Shown here one piece after another: positions 14,366-23,431 of a DNA stretch of 64,000 nt. Location of the stretch: the NCBI GenBank assembly GCA_964462985.1, contig CAYXAA010000023.1, forward strand, positions 10,935 to 74,934, given 5' to 3'. Below the pieces are notes generated by a model. The model was not told the origin of the DNA and did not search any database. It worked only from the letters and a program-made list of their open reading frames with translations. Source of the stretch: CAYXAA01 sp964462985 (lineage in GTDB: Bacteria > Pseudomonadota > Alphaproteobacteria > Rhizobiales > Stappiaceae). Position 1 is the stretch's first letter. Every line of letters begins with the position of its first letter. The translations under genes were made by a program, and so were the position numbers.

Positions 14366-15510
14366 CCGCGTCGCCGCCTATCTCTGCGCCCGACGAGGAC
14401 GCATCAACGGTCGTCACGGTCGAACTCGGCGACAGGTCTTATGATATCGTTATCGGTCGCGGTCTGATTGACTCTGCCGGCGCGGCTATCGCCCGGGCGC
14501 TGCCGAAAGCGCGTGTGGCCGTCATTTGCGATGAAACGGTCGCCCGGATGCATCTCGTCCGGCTCGCCGAGGCGCTCACGGCGGCGGGCATCGACCACAT
14601 CGCGCTGACGGTGCCGCCCGGGGAGGGAAGCAAGCGCTTTTCCGTCTATGAGAGGCTTTGCGATCAGGTTCTCGCGGCGCGGCTCGAGCGCGGCGATGCA
14701 ATTGTCGCGTTCGGCGGTGGTGTCGTCGGCGATCTTGCCGGCTTCGTCGCCGCCAGCGTGCGCCGCGGCATGCCATTCCTGCAAATTCCGACCACGCTGC
14801 TGTCGCAGGTCGATTCCTCGGTCGGCGGCAAGACCGGTATCAACTCGCGCTACGGCAAGAACCTGATCGGCGCGTTTCACCAGCCGGCTCTCGTGCTAGC
14901 AGACACCGCCGTGCTCGACACACTGCCGGAGCGCGAGTTCAAGGCGGGGTATGCCGAAGTCGTTAAATACGGCTTGATCCGCGATCCTGAGTTCTTCGCC
15001 TGGCTGGAGCACAACCACGCCGGGATTTTCGCCGGCACGGCGGCCCGTGAGCGGGCCGTCGCCGTGTCGTGCAGGGCCAAGGCCGCCGTCGTTGCGGCTG
15101 ACGAACGCGAAACGGGCGAGCGGGCATTGTTAAACCTAGGCCACACATTCGGCCACGCGCTGGAGGCAGCCGTCGATTATGACGGCGTCCGGCTCGTCCA
15201 TGGTGAAGGGGTGGCGATCGGAATGCGGCTCGCATTCGACTTCTCGGCGCATCTCGGACTCTGTCCTGAGGTCGATGCCAGGCGTGTCGAAGCCCATCTG
15301 AGGGGCGTCGGCCTGCCCACCACAATCGGGGAGATCCCGGGTCAGATGCCCCCGGCTGCGACACTGATGGACATCATTGCCCAGGATAAGAAGGTAACCC
15401 GCGGCGCACTGACCTTCATTCTCACCCGCGGCATTGGCCGCGCCTTCGTCGAAAAGGGCGTCGATCCCCTTATAGTGGCGAACTTCCTCGAAACCGAACT
15501 CTTGCGATGA
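14362..15510 (+). CDS. aroB: 3-dehydroquinate synthase
   Basis: It converts DAHP to 3-dehydroquinate using NAD and a divalent metal, the second step of the shikimate pathway. The 382-residue sequence has the NAD-binding GGGVVGDLAGFVAAS, the SSVGGKTGIN lysine motif and the metal-binding histidines in LNLGHTFGHALEA and HGEGVAIGMRLAF. Its ATGA overlaps at both ends (with aroK and the CorC-like gene) indicate a tightly coupled operon. Confidence 0.97.
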   Translation: MTASPPISAPDEDASTVVTVELGDRSYDIVIGRGLIDSAGAAIARALPKARVAVICDETVARMHLVRLAEALTAAGIDHIALTVPPGEGSKRFSVYERLCDQVLAARLERGDAIVAFGGGVVGDLAGFVAASVRRGMPFLQIPTTLLSQVDSSVGGKTGINSRYGKNLIGAFHQPALVLADTAVLDTLPEREFKAGYAEVVKYGLIRDPEFFAWLEHNHAGIFAGTAARERAVAVSCRAKAAVVAADERETGERALLNLGHTFGHALEAAVDYDGVRLVHGEGVAIGMRLAFDFSAHLGLCPEVDARRVEAHLRGVGLPTTIGEIPGQMPPAATLMDIIAQDKKVTRGALTFILTRGIGRAFVEKGVDPLIVANFLETELLR

Positions 15511-16850
15511 GCGATCCACAGGCCTTCGGACTCGACTTCTGGCTGTCTCTTTGCGCCATTCTCGTACTCTTGGTGCTTTCCGGATTTTTCTCAGGTTCTG
15601 AGACGGCGCTGACGGCGGCCTCGAGGGCTCGTTTGCACCAGCTGGAAAAATCCGGCGATCGCCGGGCTGTGGTCGCCTCGAGACTGATCCAGATCAAGGA
15701 GCGGCTGCTCGGCTCTCTGCTGCTCGGCAACAACCTTGTCAACATTCTCGCCTCAGCGCTGGCGACCAGCGTGCTATTGCGGCTGTTCGGCGATGCCGGC
15801 GTGGTCTATGCCACGCTGGTGATGACGGCGTTGGTGCTGATCTTCGCCGAAGTGCTGCCGAAAACCTGGGCAATCACAAGTCCCGACCGCTTTGCGCTCG
15901 CCGTCGCACCACTGGTCCGAGTGGTCGTCACCCTGTTCTCGCCCGTCGTCGTGGCCGTCGAGGTGATCGTTCGCTTCGTGCTCCGGCGGTTCGGCGTCCA
16001 TGTCGGCGAAACGCAGGCAGTCCTCTCTGCTCACGAGGAGCTACGCGGCACCGTCGACCTGCAACATCTCGAGGGCGGGCTGGTCAAGGCAGAACGCGAT
16101 CGGATCGGCGGGCTGCTCGACCTCGTCGAACTCGAAGTTTCGGACGTGATGGTCCACCGCACCAACATGCTCGCACTCAATGCCGACGATCCACCCGAGA
16201 AGATCGTCGAGGAAGCATTGAAGAGTCCCTACACCCGCCTGCCGCTGTGGCGAGGCGCAACAGACAATTTCATCGGCGTCCTCCACTCGAAGGATTTGCT
16301 CAGGGCCCTCGTGAGCGCCGGCGGCGATTTCGCGCAGGTCAAGATCGAAGAGCTGATGACGCCGCCGTGGTTCGTGCCCGACACCACCAGTGTGCAGGAC
16401 CAGCTCAACGCCTTCTTAAGGCGCAAGGCCCACTTCGCGCTGGTGATCGACGAGTACGGTGAGGTGATGGGACTGGTCACGCTGGAGGACATTCTGGAGG
16501 AAATCGTCGGCGAGATCACGGACGAGCACGACCTCGAACTGCCGGGCCTCAGACCCCAGCCCGATGGTTCGGTGGTTGTCGACGGCTCGGTGACGATTCG
16601 CGATCTAAATCGCGCCACCGATTGGAAGCTCCCTGACGATGAGGCGACGACAATTGCGGGCCTCGTGATTCACGAGGCCCGGATGATCCCGGAGGAGAGG
16701 CAGGTGTTCACCTTTCACGGCTTCCGCTTCACCGTGCTGCGCCGCGAGCGCAACCGACTAACCCGGCTCAGGATCATGCCGCTGTCGCAGCTCGACCGGC
16801 CGGTTACGGTTAGGCCAACCGTCGTGCCGCCAACAGGTCAGCAGGGCTGA
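15507..16850 (+). CDS. HlyC/CorC-family transporter (CNNM plus CBS pair)
   Basis: This 447-residue inner-membrane protein probably takes part in magnesium or cobalt efflux or homeostasis. The first 190 residues are a CNNM/DUF21 domain with three to four helices and the GSETALTAASRARL motif. Two CBS domains follow (about 205-330, including PYTRLPLWRGATDNFIGVLH), and a CorC/HlyC C-terminal domain (about 350-430) contains GLVTLEDILEEIVGEI upstream of it. The gene overlaps aroB by four bases, an arrangement common in this order. The transport substrate has not been settled for the family. Confidence 0.92.
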   Translation: MSDPQAFGLDFWLSLCAILVLLVLSGFFSGSETALTAASRARLHQLEKSGDRRAVVASRLIQIKERLLGSLLLGNNLVNILASALATSVLLRLFGDAGVVYATLVMTALVLIFAEVLPKTWAITSPDRFALAVAPLVRVVVTLFSPVVVAVEVIVRFVLRRFGVHVGETQAVLSAHEELRGTVDLQHLEGGLVKAERDRIGGLLDLVELEVSDVMVHRTNMLALNADDPPEKIVEEALKSPYTRLPLWRGATDNFIGVLHSKDLLRALVSAGGDFAQVKIEELMTPPWFVPDTTSVQDQLNAFLRRKAHFALVIDEYGEVMGLVTLEDILEEIVGEITDEHDLELPGLRPQPDGSVVVDGSVTIRDLNRATDWKLPDDEATTIAGLVIHEARMIPEERQVFTFHGFRFTVLRRERNRLTRLRIMPLSQLDRPVTVRPTVVPPTGQQG

Positions 16851-16873
16851 TCCCGCAGCAGGAATGTCTCAGG

Positions 16874-17176
16874 TCAGTCCGGAGCGACCGTTCGTGCCGC
16901 GCGCGGATCCGGTTCACCCGGCGCCCTTGCGTCGATCGCAAGTGCATGCAGGCCGGCGGCGAACTCGTCCTTGAGGCAGGCGTTGATCGCTCGGTGGCGG
17001 TCGAGTCGCGACAGACCGCGGAAGATTTCCGCGACGATGGTCACCCGGTAGTGCGTTTCGCCTTCCGGGCGGGCGCCAGCGTGGCCGATGTGCCGGTGAG
17101 ATTCGTCAACTACATCGATGGCTTCCGGCGCAAAGGCTTCAGTCAGGCGGGTGTGAATGGAGTCTCGTCGGGTCAT
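16874..17176 (-). CDS. BolA family protein
   Basis: This 100-residue BolA-like protein works with monothiol glutaredoxins in Fe-S cluster handling or as a DNA-binding stress factor. Family features are the central SHRHIGHAG...HYRVTIVAEIFRGLSRLDRHRAIN, containing the conserved FxGxxxxxRHR-type signature and the metal-binding His, and a C-terminal HALAIDARAPGE. The C-terminal extension after PGE is short. Convergent with the CorC-like gene, 23 bases apart. Confidence 0.93.
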   Translation of the reverse strand: MTRRDSIHTRLTEAFAPEAIDVVDESHRHIGHAGARPEGETHYRVTIVAEIFRGLSRLDRHRAINACLKDEFAAGLHALAIDARAPGEPDPRAARTVAPD

Positions 17177-17498
17177 AACCGCGTTTTCAGTCGGCTCGCA
17201 CCGACGGTCAAGCCCGCATAGTGGATAGTCGTGCAGTTGCGCAGAACGATGGTAGGAGAGAGCGGCGGCTATTGCACTACGGCAGCGCCGGAAATTCGGC
17301 CTTGCCTCAGGCCTGCGGCACCCCTATCTCTGGGCTCCGTCCATCCCCGCGTCGCGGGATCCGCATGGACGCGGACGGACCACATAACCCTTGCAAATCA
17401 CTCAGTGTTCGGTCTGGCTGTCGTTGCCGGGAAGGGCTCCGTTGATTTGGCGCGGCTTCCGGCTTGTCCCCTAACGCGACGCTCCGCATAATTCCGTT
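17177..17498. other. Divergent promoter region of bolA-like and DnaJ-domain genes
   Basis: The 322 bases contain no credible reading frame. Short frames exist on both strands but have no ribosome site or recognisable product. I see no strong promoter box or perfect repeat. Confidence 0.5.
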
Positions 17499-18104
17499 AT
17501 GAAGCTCGACTCCAAAATCTTCGATCGGATCCGCGTGAGGCCCAATCCGGACCGGCTGGATGAGGACGTTTATCCAGCCTGCGAATGGCAAGGGTGCGAG
17601 CGACCGGGGACCCATCGCGCGCCTAAGGGACGCGATCGCGAAGGGCAATACTTCCACTTCTGCATCGACCATGTTCGGGACTATAACAAGTCCTACAACT
17701 ACTTCGCCGGAATGGACGAAGGGTCCGTTCGTGCCTGGCAAAAGGATTCGATCACCGGGCATCGTCCGACTTGGAAAATGGGCGTGAATGCCAAGGGGGC
17801 CGGACAGGCGGGTTTTGACCCGCGGGAAGCAGCCCGAGCCCGGGCAGAGCGACGCTACGGTGGAACCAACGGCTTTGGAAGCGGTTACGAACCGCGCCGG
17901 CGCAAGTTGAAGGCTCTTGAGCAGCGCGCATTCGACACGCTTGGGCTGAATGCCGATGCCAATGCAGCGGAAATCAAGGCCCGCTACAAGGACCTGGTGA
18001 AGCGCCATCACCCCGATGCAAACGGGGGCGACCGGTCGTCGGAGGAGAGGTTGCGCCAGATCATCCAGGCCTATACCTTGCTGCGCAAGGCGGGCATGTG
18101 CTGA
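17499..18104 (+). CDS. DnaJ-domain protein
   Basis: This 201-residue protein has an unusual N-terminus with CEWQGCERPGTHRAPKGRDREGQYFHFCIDHVRDYNKSYNYF, a conserved Cys/His pattern (C-x4-C-x3-H ... H-x-C-x2-H) suggesting a zinc site. A C-terminal J domain spans about residues 143-200, with the HPD tripeptide in KRHHPDANGGDRSS. J domains stimulate Hsp70 (DnaK) ATPase. This architecture is typical of alphaproteobacteria and always lies near cobS in those genomes that I recall; its specific client is unknown. The start has no strong ribosome site. Confidence 0.88.
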   Translation: MKLDSKIFDRIRVRPNPDRLDEDVYPACEWQGCERPGTHRAPKGRDREGQYFHFCIDHVRDYNKSYNYFAGMDEGSVRAWQKDSITGHRPTWKMGVNAKGAGQAGFDPREAARARAERRYGGTNGFGSGYEPRRRKLKALEQRAFDTLGLNADANAAEIKARYKDLVKRHHPDANGGDRSSEERLRQIIQAYTLLRKAGMC

Positions 18105-18358
18105 CGAAAGGTGCGGCGGAAGAAGCCGGACGCGCGCCGGATTTTCGTGCTGCCCCTTGAATCGGGCGCGATTTCCGTCCATCCAGAACACTCCAACCAG
18201 ATTGCGCGCGGTGGAATGCCGATCCGACCAAGCGGAGCGGCAAATAACGGTGCCGAACAGGCCTTGTTAAGATGAGCCTCTCGTTTGTGCAGGGCCCCGC
18301 GTATATGGTTCCGTGACATGTCCAGCCCCGAGCCCGGACCCGGGCCAGCGGAGGAGCG

Positions 18359-19345
18359 ATGAACGACGTGACGAATACCACCGGAGACCTGCCCGACACC
18401 AAGATCTCGGTGCGGGAGGTGTTCGGCATCGAGACCGATCTCGTGGTCCCGGCCTACAAGGAGGCGAGTGAGCACGTTCCCGATTTCGATCCGGATTACC
18501 TGTTCGACCGGGTGACGACCCTTGCGGTGCTCGCCGGCTTTGCGAGGAACCGTCGCGTGATGGTCACGGGTTATCACGGAACCGGTAAGTCGACGCATAT
18601 TGAGCAGATCGCCGCACGGCTCAATTGGCCCTGCGTGCGGGTAAACCTCGACAGTCACATCAGCCGGATCGACCTCGTCGGCAAGGACGCCATCGTGATC
18701 CGCGACGGCGCTCAGGTCACCGAATTCCGGGACGGTATCCTGCCGTGGGCGCTGCAGCACAATGTCGCACTGGTGTTTGACGAATACGACGCCGGCCGAC
18801 CGGACGTGATGTTCGTGATCCAGCGCGTTCTTGAAGTGTCCGGTAAACTGACCCTGCTCGATCAGAACCGCGTCATTCGGCCGCACCCGGCGTTCCGGTT
18901 GTTCGCCACAGCCAATACGGTCGGCCTTGGCGATACCTCTGGGCTCTATCACGGCACGCAGCAGATCAATCAGGGCCAGATGGACCGCTGGTCGATCGTA
19001 ACCACGCTGAACTACCTGCCGCACGACAACGAGGTAGAGATCGTATTGGCCAAGGCCAAGCACTACCAGGGTGCGGAGGGCCGCGCGATCGTCTCCAAGA
19101 TGGTGCGCGTCGCCGACATGACCCGCAACGCTTTCATTAACGGCGACCTGTCGACTGTAATGAGCCCGCGGACGGTCATCACCTGGGCGGAGAACGCGGA
19201 GATCTTCGGCGACGTTGGTTTCGCCTTCCGCGTCACTTTCCTCAACAAGTGCGACGATGCCGAGAGGCAGATCGTGGCGGAGTTCTACCAGCGCTGCTTC
19301 GGCGAGGACCTGCCGGAGTCGGCGGTCAACGTCGTGATGAGCTGA
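18359..19345 (+). CDS. cobS: Cobaltochelatase subunit CobS
   Basis: CobS is the AAA+ subunit of the aerobic CobNST cobalt chelatase, which inserts cobalt into hydrogenobyrinic acid a,c-diamide in B12 synthesis. The 328-residue sequence has Walker A GYHGTGKSTH (residues 71-80), Walker B ALVFDEYDAG and the sensor segment RLFATANTVGLGDTSG. It starts after GGAGGAGCG. CobT follows 11 bases later. CobN is not in the window, so the large subunit is encoded elsewhere. Confidence 0.96.
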   Translation: MNDVTNTTGDLPDTKISVREVFGIETDLVVPAYKEASEHVPDFDPDYLFDRVTTLAVLAGFARNRRVMVTGYHGTGKSTHIEQIAARLNWPCVRVNLDSHISRIDLVGKDAIVIRDGAQVTEFRDGILPWALQHNVALVFDEYDAGRPDVMFVIQRVLEVSGKLTLLDQNRVIRPHPAFRLFATANTVGLGDTSGLYHGTQQINQGQMDRWSIVTTLNYLPHDNEVEIVLAKAKHYQGAEGRAIVSKMVRVADMTRNAFINGDLSTVMSPRTVITWAENAEIFGDVGFAFRVTFLNKCDDAERQIVAEFYQRCFGEDLPESAVNVVMS

Positions 19346-19356
19346 ACGGAACCGGC

Positions 19357-21258
19357 ATGGCCGCGCCGAACGGACCCGGCAACAAGGGCAAGCCGAGCAA
19401 CGAGCCGCTGAAGCACGCGGTCGCCGCGGCCATGCGCGCGATCGCGGGTGAGCCGGAGCTTGAGGTTGGCTTCTCGACCGACAGGCCGTCGCTGTCCGGC
19501 GCAAGCGCACGCCTGCCGGAGCCACCGCGACGGATGACAGCGAACGACATCGCTGTAACGCGTGGCCTTGGCGACTCGATGGCGCTCAAGCTTGCCTGCC
19601 ATGACGCCGCTATCCATCGCAAGTACCAACCGCTTGGCGAGAATGCTCGTGCGATCTTCGAGGCGGTCGAGCAGGCACGCTGCGAGGCTGTCGGCGCCAA
19701 TCGGATGCCCGGCGTCGCGGCCAACCTGGCCGCCATGCTGGAGGATCGTTATGTCAGGGCCGGTGCCGCTGCGATCGGCGACCGCGCCGAAGCGCCGCTG
19801 CACGATGCATTGGCATTGATGGTTCGCGAGCGGCTGACCGGACAGCGGCCTCCAGCCTGCGCCGTACGGCTCGTCGATCTCTGGCGAGAGTGGATTGAGG
19901 ACAAGGCGGGCAGCGATCTCGATCGCCTCGTTACGCGTCAGGAAGATCAGAACGCCTTTGCCCGGCAGTTCCGTCACGTGCTCGCCGCTTTGGACATGGA
20001 GGACGAACTCGGCGAGGAGACGGATCAGGACGAGAACGACGATAGCGAACAGGAAGGCCGCAACGAGCCGGCCGAAACCTCCGCCGACGGCGAGGAGGAC
20101 AGTGGCGAGGAGGAAGGCGCCCCGCAGGAAATGGAGCTTTCAGGCGAAGAGCAGGAGGTCGGCGAAACGGAAGCCGCCGAGAGCGATCTTCAAGAGATGG
20201 CCGACGACGATATGGCAACCGACGCGGAGGAGCCTGGCGAGAGCCAGCGACGCGAGCTGCCGTTCTCCAACCTTCCGCCGCTGCCTGACTACAAAGTCTT
20301 CACGCGCCAGTTCGATGAGACGGTCACTGCCGAGGATCTGTGCGACCAGGCTGAGCTCGATCGGCTGCGCGGCTATCTCGACAAGCAGCTCGTCAACCTG
20401 CAGGGCGCGGTGGCGCGGCTGGCAAACCGCCTACAGCGCAAGCTTCTTGCCCAGCAGAACCGGTCCTGGACCTTCGACCTCGAGGAGGGTCTGCTCGATA
20501 CCGCCCGACTGACTCGAGTGGTTACCGATCCAATGCAGCCGCTCGCCTTCAAACAGGAGAGCGACATCAACTTCCGTGACACGGTCGTCACGCTGCTGCT
20601 CGACAATTCGGGCTCGATGCGCGGCCGGCCGATCACGGTCGCGGCGACGTGCGCCGACATTCTTGCGCGCACGCTGGAGCGCTGCGGCGTGAAGGTCGAG
20701 ATCCTCGGCTTCACGACCCGGGCCTGGAAGGGCGGGCAGTCGCGCGAGGCCTGGCTCGCTGCCGGCAAGCCAGCGCATCCGGGCCGGCTCAATGACCTGC
20801 GGCACATCATCTACAAGGGCGCCGATACGCCGTGGCGGCGGGCACGGCGCAACCTCGGCCTGATGATGCGCGAAGGTCTGTTGAAGGAGAACATTGATGG
20901 CGAGGCGCTGGATTGGGCTCATCGTCGGCTGCTGGCCAGACCGGAGCAACGCCGAATTTTGATGATGATCTCCGACGGTGCTCCCGTTGATGACTGCACG
21001 CTGTCCGTGAATCCCGGCAACTATCTCGAAAAGCACCTGCGGTACGTCATCGAGGAAATCGAGACCCGCTCGCCTGTCGAACTGATTGCCATCGGCATCG
21101 GCCACGACGTCACGCGCTACTACCGCCGCGCTGTAACCATTGTCGATGCCGAAGAACTGGCTGGCGCCATGACCAACCAGCTTGCCGATCTGTTTGACGA
21201 ACAGGAGACGGCGTCGCGGCCGGCGCGCCGGCCGCTTCGGCGCGCCGCGGGACGATGA
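19357..21258 (+). CDS. cobT: Cobaltochelatase subunit CobT
   Basis: CobT is the MIDAS-domain partner of CobS in the ATP-driven ring of the aerobic cobalt chelatase. The 633-residue protein has an N-terminal helical region, a very acidic stretch at about residues 220-295 (many Glu/Asp with Gln and Ala), then a von Willebrand A-type domain with the metal motif DNSGSMRG near residue 415. The ATG at 19357 is chosen over the frame's earlier M, which lies inside cobS. Its stop overlaps the next gene by ATGA, coupling a phytase-like protein to the chelatase operon. Confidence 0.96.
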   Translation: MAAPNGPGNKGKPSNEPLKHAVAAAMRAIAGEPELEVGFSTDRPSLSGASARLPEPPRRMTANDIAVTRGLGDSMALKLACHDAAIHRKYQPLGENARAIFEAVEQARCEAVGANRMPGVAANLAAMLEDRYVRAGAAAIGDRAEAPLHDALALMVRERLTGQRPPACAVRLVDLWREWIEDKAGSDLDRLVTRQEDQNAFARQFRHVLAALDMEDELGEETDQDENDDSEQEGRNEPAETSADGEEDSGEEEGAPQEMELSGEEQEVGETEAAESDLQEMADDDMATDAEEPGESQRRELPFSNLPPLPDYKVFTRQFDETVTAEDLCDQAELDRLRGYLDKQLVNLQGAVARLANRLQRKLLAQQNRSWTFDLEEGLLDTARLTRVVTDPMQPLAFKQESDINFRDTVVTLLLDNSGSMRGRPITVAATCADILARTLERCGVKVEILGFTTRAWKGGQSREAWLAAGKPAHPGRLNDLRHIIYKGADTPWRRARRNLGLMMREGLLKENIDGEALDWAHRRLLARPEQRRILMMISDGAPVDDCTLSVNPGNYLEKHLRYVIEEIETRSPVELIAIGIGHDVTRYYRRAVTIVDAEELAGAMTNQLADLFDEQETASRPARRPLRRAAGR

Positions 21259-22334
21259 GGCTGCGGCGGCGGTTTCCGGCCGCTCTACTTCTGGCGTTTG
21301 CCGTAGCCTACTCCATTCCGTCGGCGGCCGAACCCTCCGTTCGAGCCGAGCCGATCGATGTCGAGACCCGGCCAATCGCGAGCTTTCGTGTTCTGCAACC
21401 CGACGAGCGGCGCTTCGGCGCGCTCGAGTTCCTCGGCGGCCTCGAGATCGTGTCGCGCGACCGCAATCTCGGCGGGCTCTCGGGGCTGGTGGTTGCCGAG
21501 GATGGCGGCTCGTTGGTTGCCATCACCGACAATGGTCTGTGGTTTACCGCAACGCTGCAGCAGGACGTCGATGGTCGGCCGCTCAGTCTCAAAGATGCAG
21601 TCATCGCGCCGATGATAGGGCCGGATGGCCGCGCGCTGATCGACAGAAGTGGGGCAGACAGCGAAGCGTTGACCCTACGCCGCGGACCGGACGGTGAAGA
21701 ATTTCTGGTGACGTTGGAAGGGCGGCACCGGGTCTATGCATTTCCGGCCCCGTTCGATCCGAATGCGAGGGGGCGCCGCATCGCCATGCCGGAAGCCGTT
21801 GAGAGGTTACGCCGCAACAAGGGGCTTGAAGCCTTTGCCGCGGCTCCGGAAGTGGGTCCCCTTGCCGGGAGCTTGATTGGCATTGCGGAACAGGGCCGGA
21901 CCGTTGTTGATGACATGCCGGGCTTCATTGTCGGTGGTGACTTCCCGGGGTCGTTTACAGTTCGGCGGCGTGACGATTTCGATGCGACCGATTTGGCGTT
22001 TTTACCCGACGGTGACCTTCTGCTGCTCGAACGACGCTTTAACCTGCGTCACGGCATCGGCTTTCGGCTGCGCCAGTTAAGGGCGGCCGACATCCGACCG
22101 GGCGCACTCGTCGACGGAACCGTCCTCATCACGGCAGGCTTCGGAGAGCAGATCGACAATATGGAAGGCTTGGCCATCCATCGCGGCGCCGACGGCTTTC
22201 CGGTTCTGTCGCTGCTTTCCGACGACAATCGATCGATCCTGCAGCGCACGCTCTTGCTCCGGTTCCGCCTGCTCGGTGAGGACAACGTCTTCGGGAAAGG
22301 ACCGGAACTCAGACCGTCGTCGGAGCCGCGCTGA
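21255..22334 (+). CDS. Exported protein with esterase-like activity of phytase domain
   Basis: This 359-residue protein has a signal peptide (about residues 1-25, LLLAFAVAYSIPSAAEP) and a beta-propeller-like domain of the phytase-like esterase family. Family features include GGLSGLVVAEDGGSLVAITDNG, DSEALTLRRGPDGEEFLVTLEGRHRV, and GEQIDNMEGLAIHRGADG. The substrate is not known. It overlaps cobT by four bases and, unusually, overlaps the convergent yhhQ gene by 26 bases at its 3' end. Confidence 0.85.
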   Translation: MRLRRRFPAALLLAFAVAYSIPSAAEPSVRAEPIDVETRPIASFRVLQPDERRFGALEFLGGLEIVSRDRNLGGLSGLVVAEDGGSLVAITDNGLWFTATLQQDVDGRPLSLKDAVIAPMIGPDGRALIDRSGADSEALTLRRGPDGEEFLVTLEGRHRVYAFPAPFDPNARGRRIAMPEAVERLRRNKGLEAFAAAPEVGPLAGSLIGIAEQGRTVVDDMPGFIVGGDFPGSFTVRRRDDFDATDLAFLPDGDLLLLERRFNLRHGIGFRLRQLRAADIRPGALVDGTVLITAGFGEQIDNMEGLAIHRGADGFPVLSLLSDDNRSILQRTLLLRFRLLGEDNVFGKGPELRPSSEPR

Positions 22335-22962
22335 TCCCAAGAATGGCTAGCATCACACGATAGGGCGCAAGCAGCACGGCGGCGACCAGAAGCTTCACGA
22401 CGAAATCGCCGAGTGCCCAGGAGATCCAGCGCGGCACCTCGGGCAGGAAAGCGCCGAGCAGCGGCGCCGCCTCGGTCGCGAAACCGTCGTGATAGCCGAG
22501 AACCGTGGCGAAGGCTGCGGAGAAGGCGATGCCGAAGAACAGCACCGTGTCCACGATCGAGCCGATCAGCGACGAGATCACCGGCGCCTTCCACCAGGCG
22601 AGCCGGCGCAATTGGTCGAACACCGCGACATCCAGCAGCTGGGCCACTAGGAAAGCGGCACCCGAGGCCACCGCGATTCGCGGCGTTGCCAGCCAGATCG
22701 AAAGCGCAACGGCGACCACGAAGCCCACGAGCACCACAATGCGCGCCGCAAACGGCCCAAAGCGGCGGTTGGTGAGGTCGTTGACCAGGAAGGCAGCGGG
22801 GTAAGTGAAGGCGCCGTAGGTCAGCAGATCGGCAAGCTGGATCGGGCCGAGCCGCGCCTGAACCGGATACTGAACCAGAATGTTGGAGGCTACGACCACG
22901 GCCGCCATCGCTGTCATGGCGCTCACTGCGGCAAGCGGAGAAAAGGAACGGATCGAAGTCAT
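22309..22962 (-). CDS. yhhQ: Queuosine precursor transporter YhhQ (VUT family)
   Basis: This 217-residue membrane protein has about six helices and the family signatures NILVQYPVQ, ADLLTYGAFTYPAAFLVNDLTNRRFGP and GSIVDTVLFFGIAF. The family imports queuosine precursors (preQ0/preQ1). The ATG follows AAGGCGAG. I searched its leader for a preQ1 riboswitch and found none. The last 26 bases overlap the phytase-like gene on the other strand. Confidence 0.88.
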   Translation of the reverse strand: MTSIRSFSPLAAVSAMTAMAAVVVASNILVQYPVQARLGPIQLADLLTYGAFTYPAAFLVNDLTNRRFGPFAARIVVLVGFVVAVALSIWLATPRIAVASGAAFLVAQLLDVAVFDQLRRLAWWKAPVISSLIGSIVDTVLFFGIAFSAAFATVLGYHDGFATEAAPLLGAFLPEVPRWISWALGDFVVKLLVAAVLLAPYRVMLAILGISAAPTTV

Positions 22963-23081
22963 GATCTCGCCTTCGAAGCTTCGGGCGGCCTTGTGCGGTC
23001 AAAAACGGGTGGCTTCCGGCGTCCGTGGTCCTTCGGCTTTACACCTTCGAAGCACTGCCTGGAAGCGGGTTGCCTGAGCCT

Positions 23082-23110
23082 AAAATCAAAAGAGGCGCCG
23101 AAGCGCCTCT
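23082..23110 (-). terminator. Intrinsic terminator downstream of rpmB
   Basis: On the minus strand AGAGGCGC (23110-23103), a TTCG tetraloop and GCGCCTCT (23098-23091) form a perfect 8-bp stem, followed by TTTGATTTT (23090-23082). It lies 28 bases after the rpmB stop. This is the clearest terminator in the window. Confidence 0.88.
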
Positions 23111-23137
23111 CGTGGAGCCTGCGAAGCTGGATCTGGT

Positions 23138-23431
23138 TCAGGCGGCGTCGGCGGCTTGGCGACGCCGGATCTCGGCTTTGAGCAGGCGGGCCTTCGGCGA
23201 TAGCTCGCTATCAGACGCCCTCAGCAGGAAAGCATCAAGGCCGCCACGGTGCTCAACCGAACGCAGCGCATGGGCGGAGATCCGGAACCGGTAGCTGCCA
23301 CCGAGCGTCTCGGACATCAAGGATACATTGCAAAGGTTCGGCAGGAACCGCCTCCGCGTCTTGTTGTTCGCGTGGCTGACGTTGTTGCCGGACATCACGT
23401 CCTTGCCGGTAAGTTCGCAACGGCGCGCCAT
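23138..23431 (-). CDS. rpmB: 50S ribosomal protein L28
   Basis: L28 is a structural protein of the large ribosomal subunit. The 97-residue sequence starts MARRCELTGKDVMSGNNVSHANNKTRRRFLPN in family style, with SYRFRISAHALRSVEHRGGLDAFLL in the second half. The gene stands alone, with a strong promoter about 105 bases upstream and an intrinsic terminator downstream. DUF3108 lies on the other side, divergent, as in many rhizobial genomes. Confidence 0.97.
   Translation of the reverse strand: MARRCELTGKDVMSGNNVSHANNKTRRRFLPNLCNVSLMSETLGGSYRFRISAHALRSVEHRGGLDAFLLRASDSELSPKARLLKAEIRRRQAADAA

Noticed and set aside
22963..23080. preQ1 riboswitch before yhhQ
   Set aside because: The leader lacks the preQ1 aptamer core and A-rich tail; the only repeats are short CTTCGAA-type motifs.
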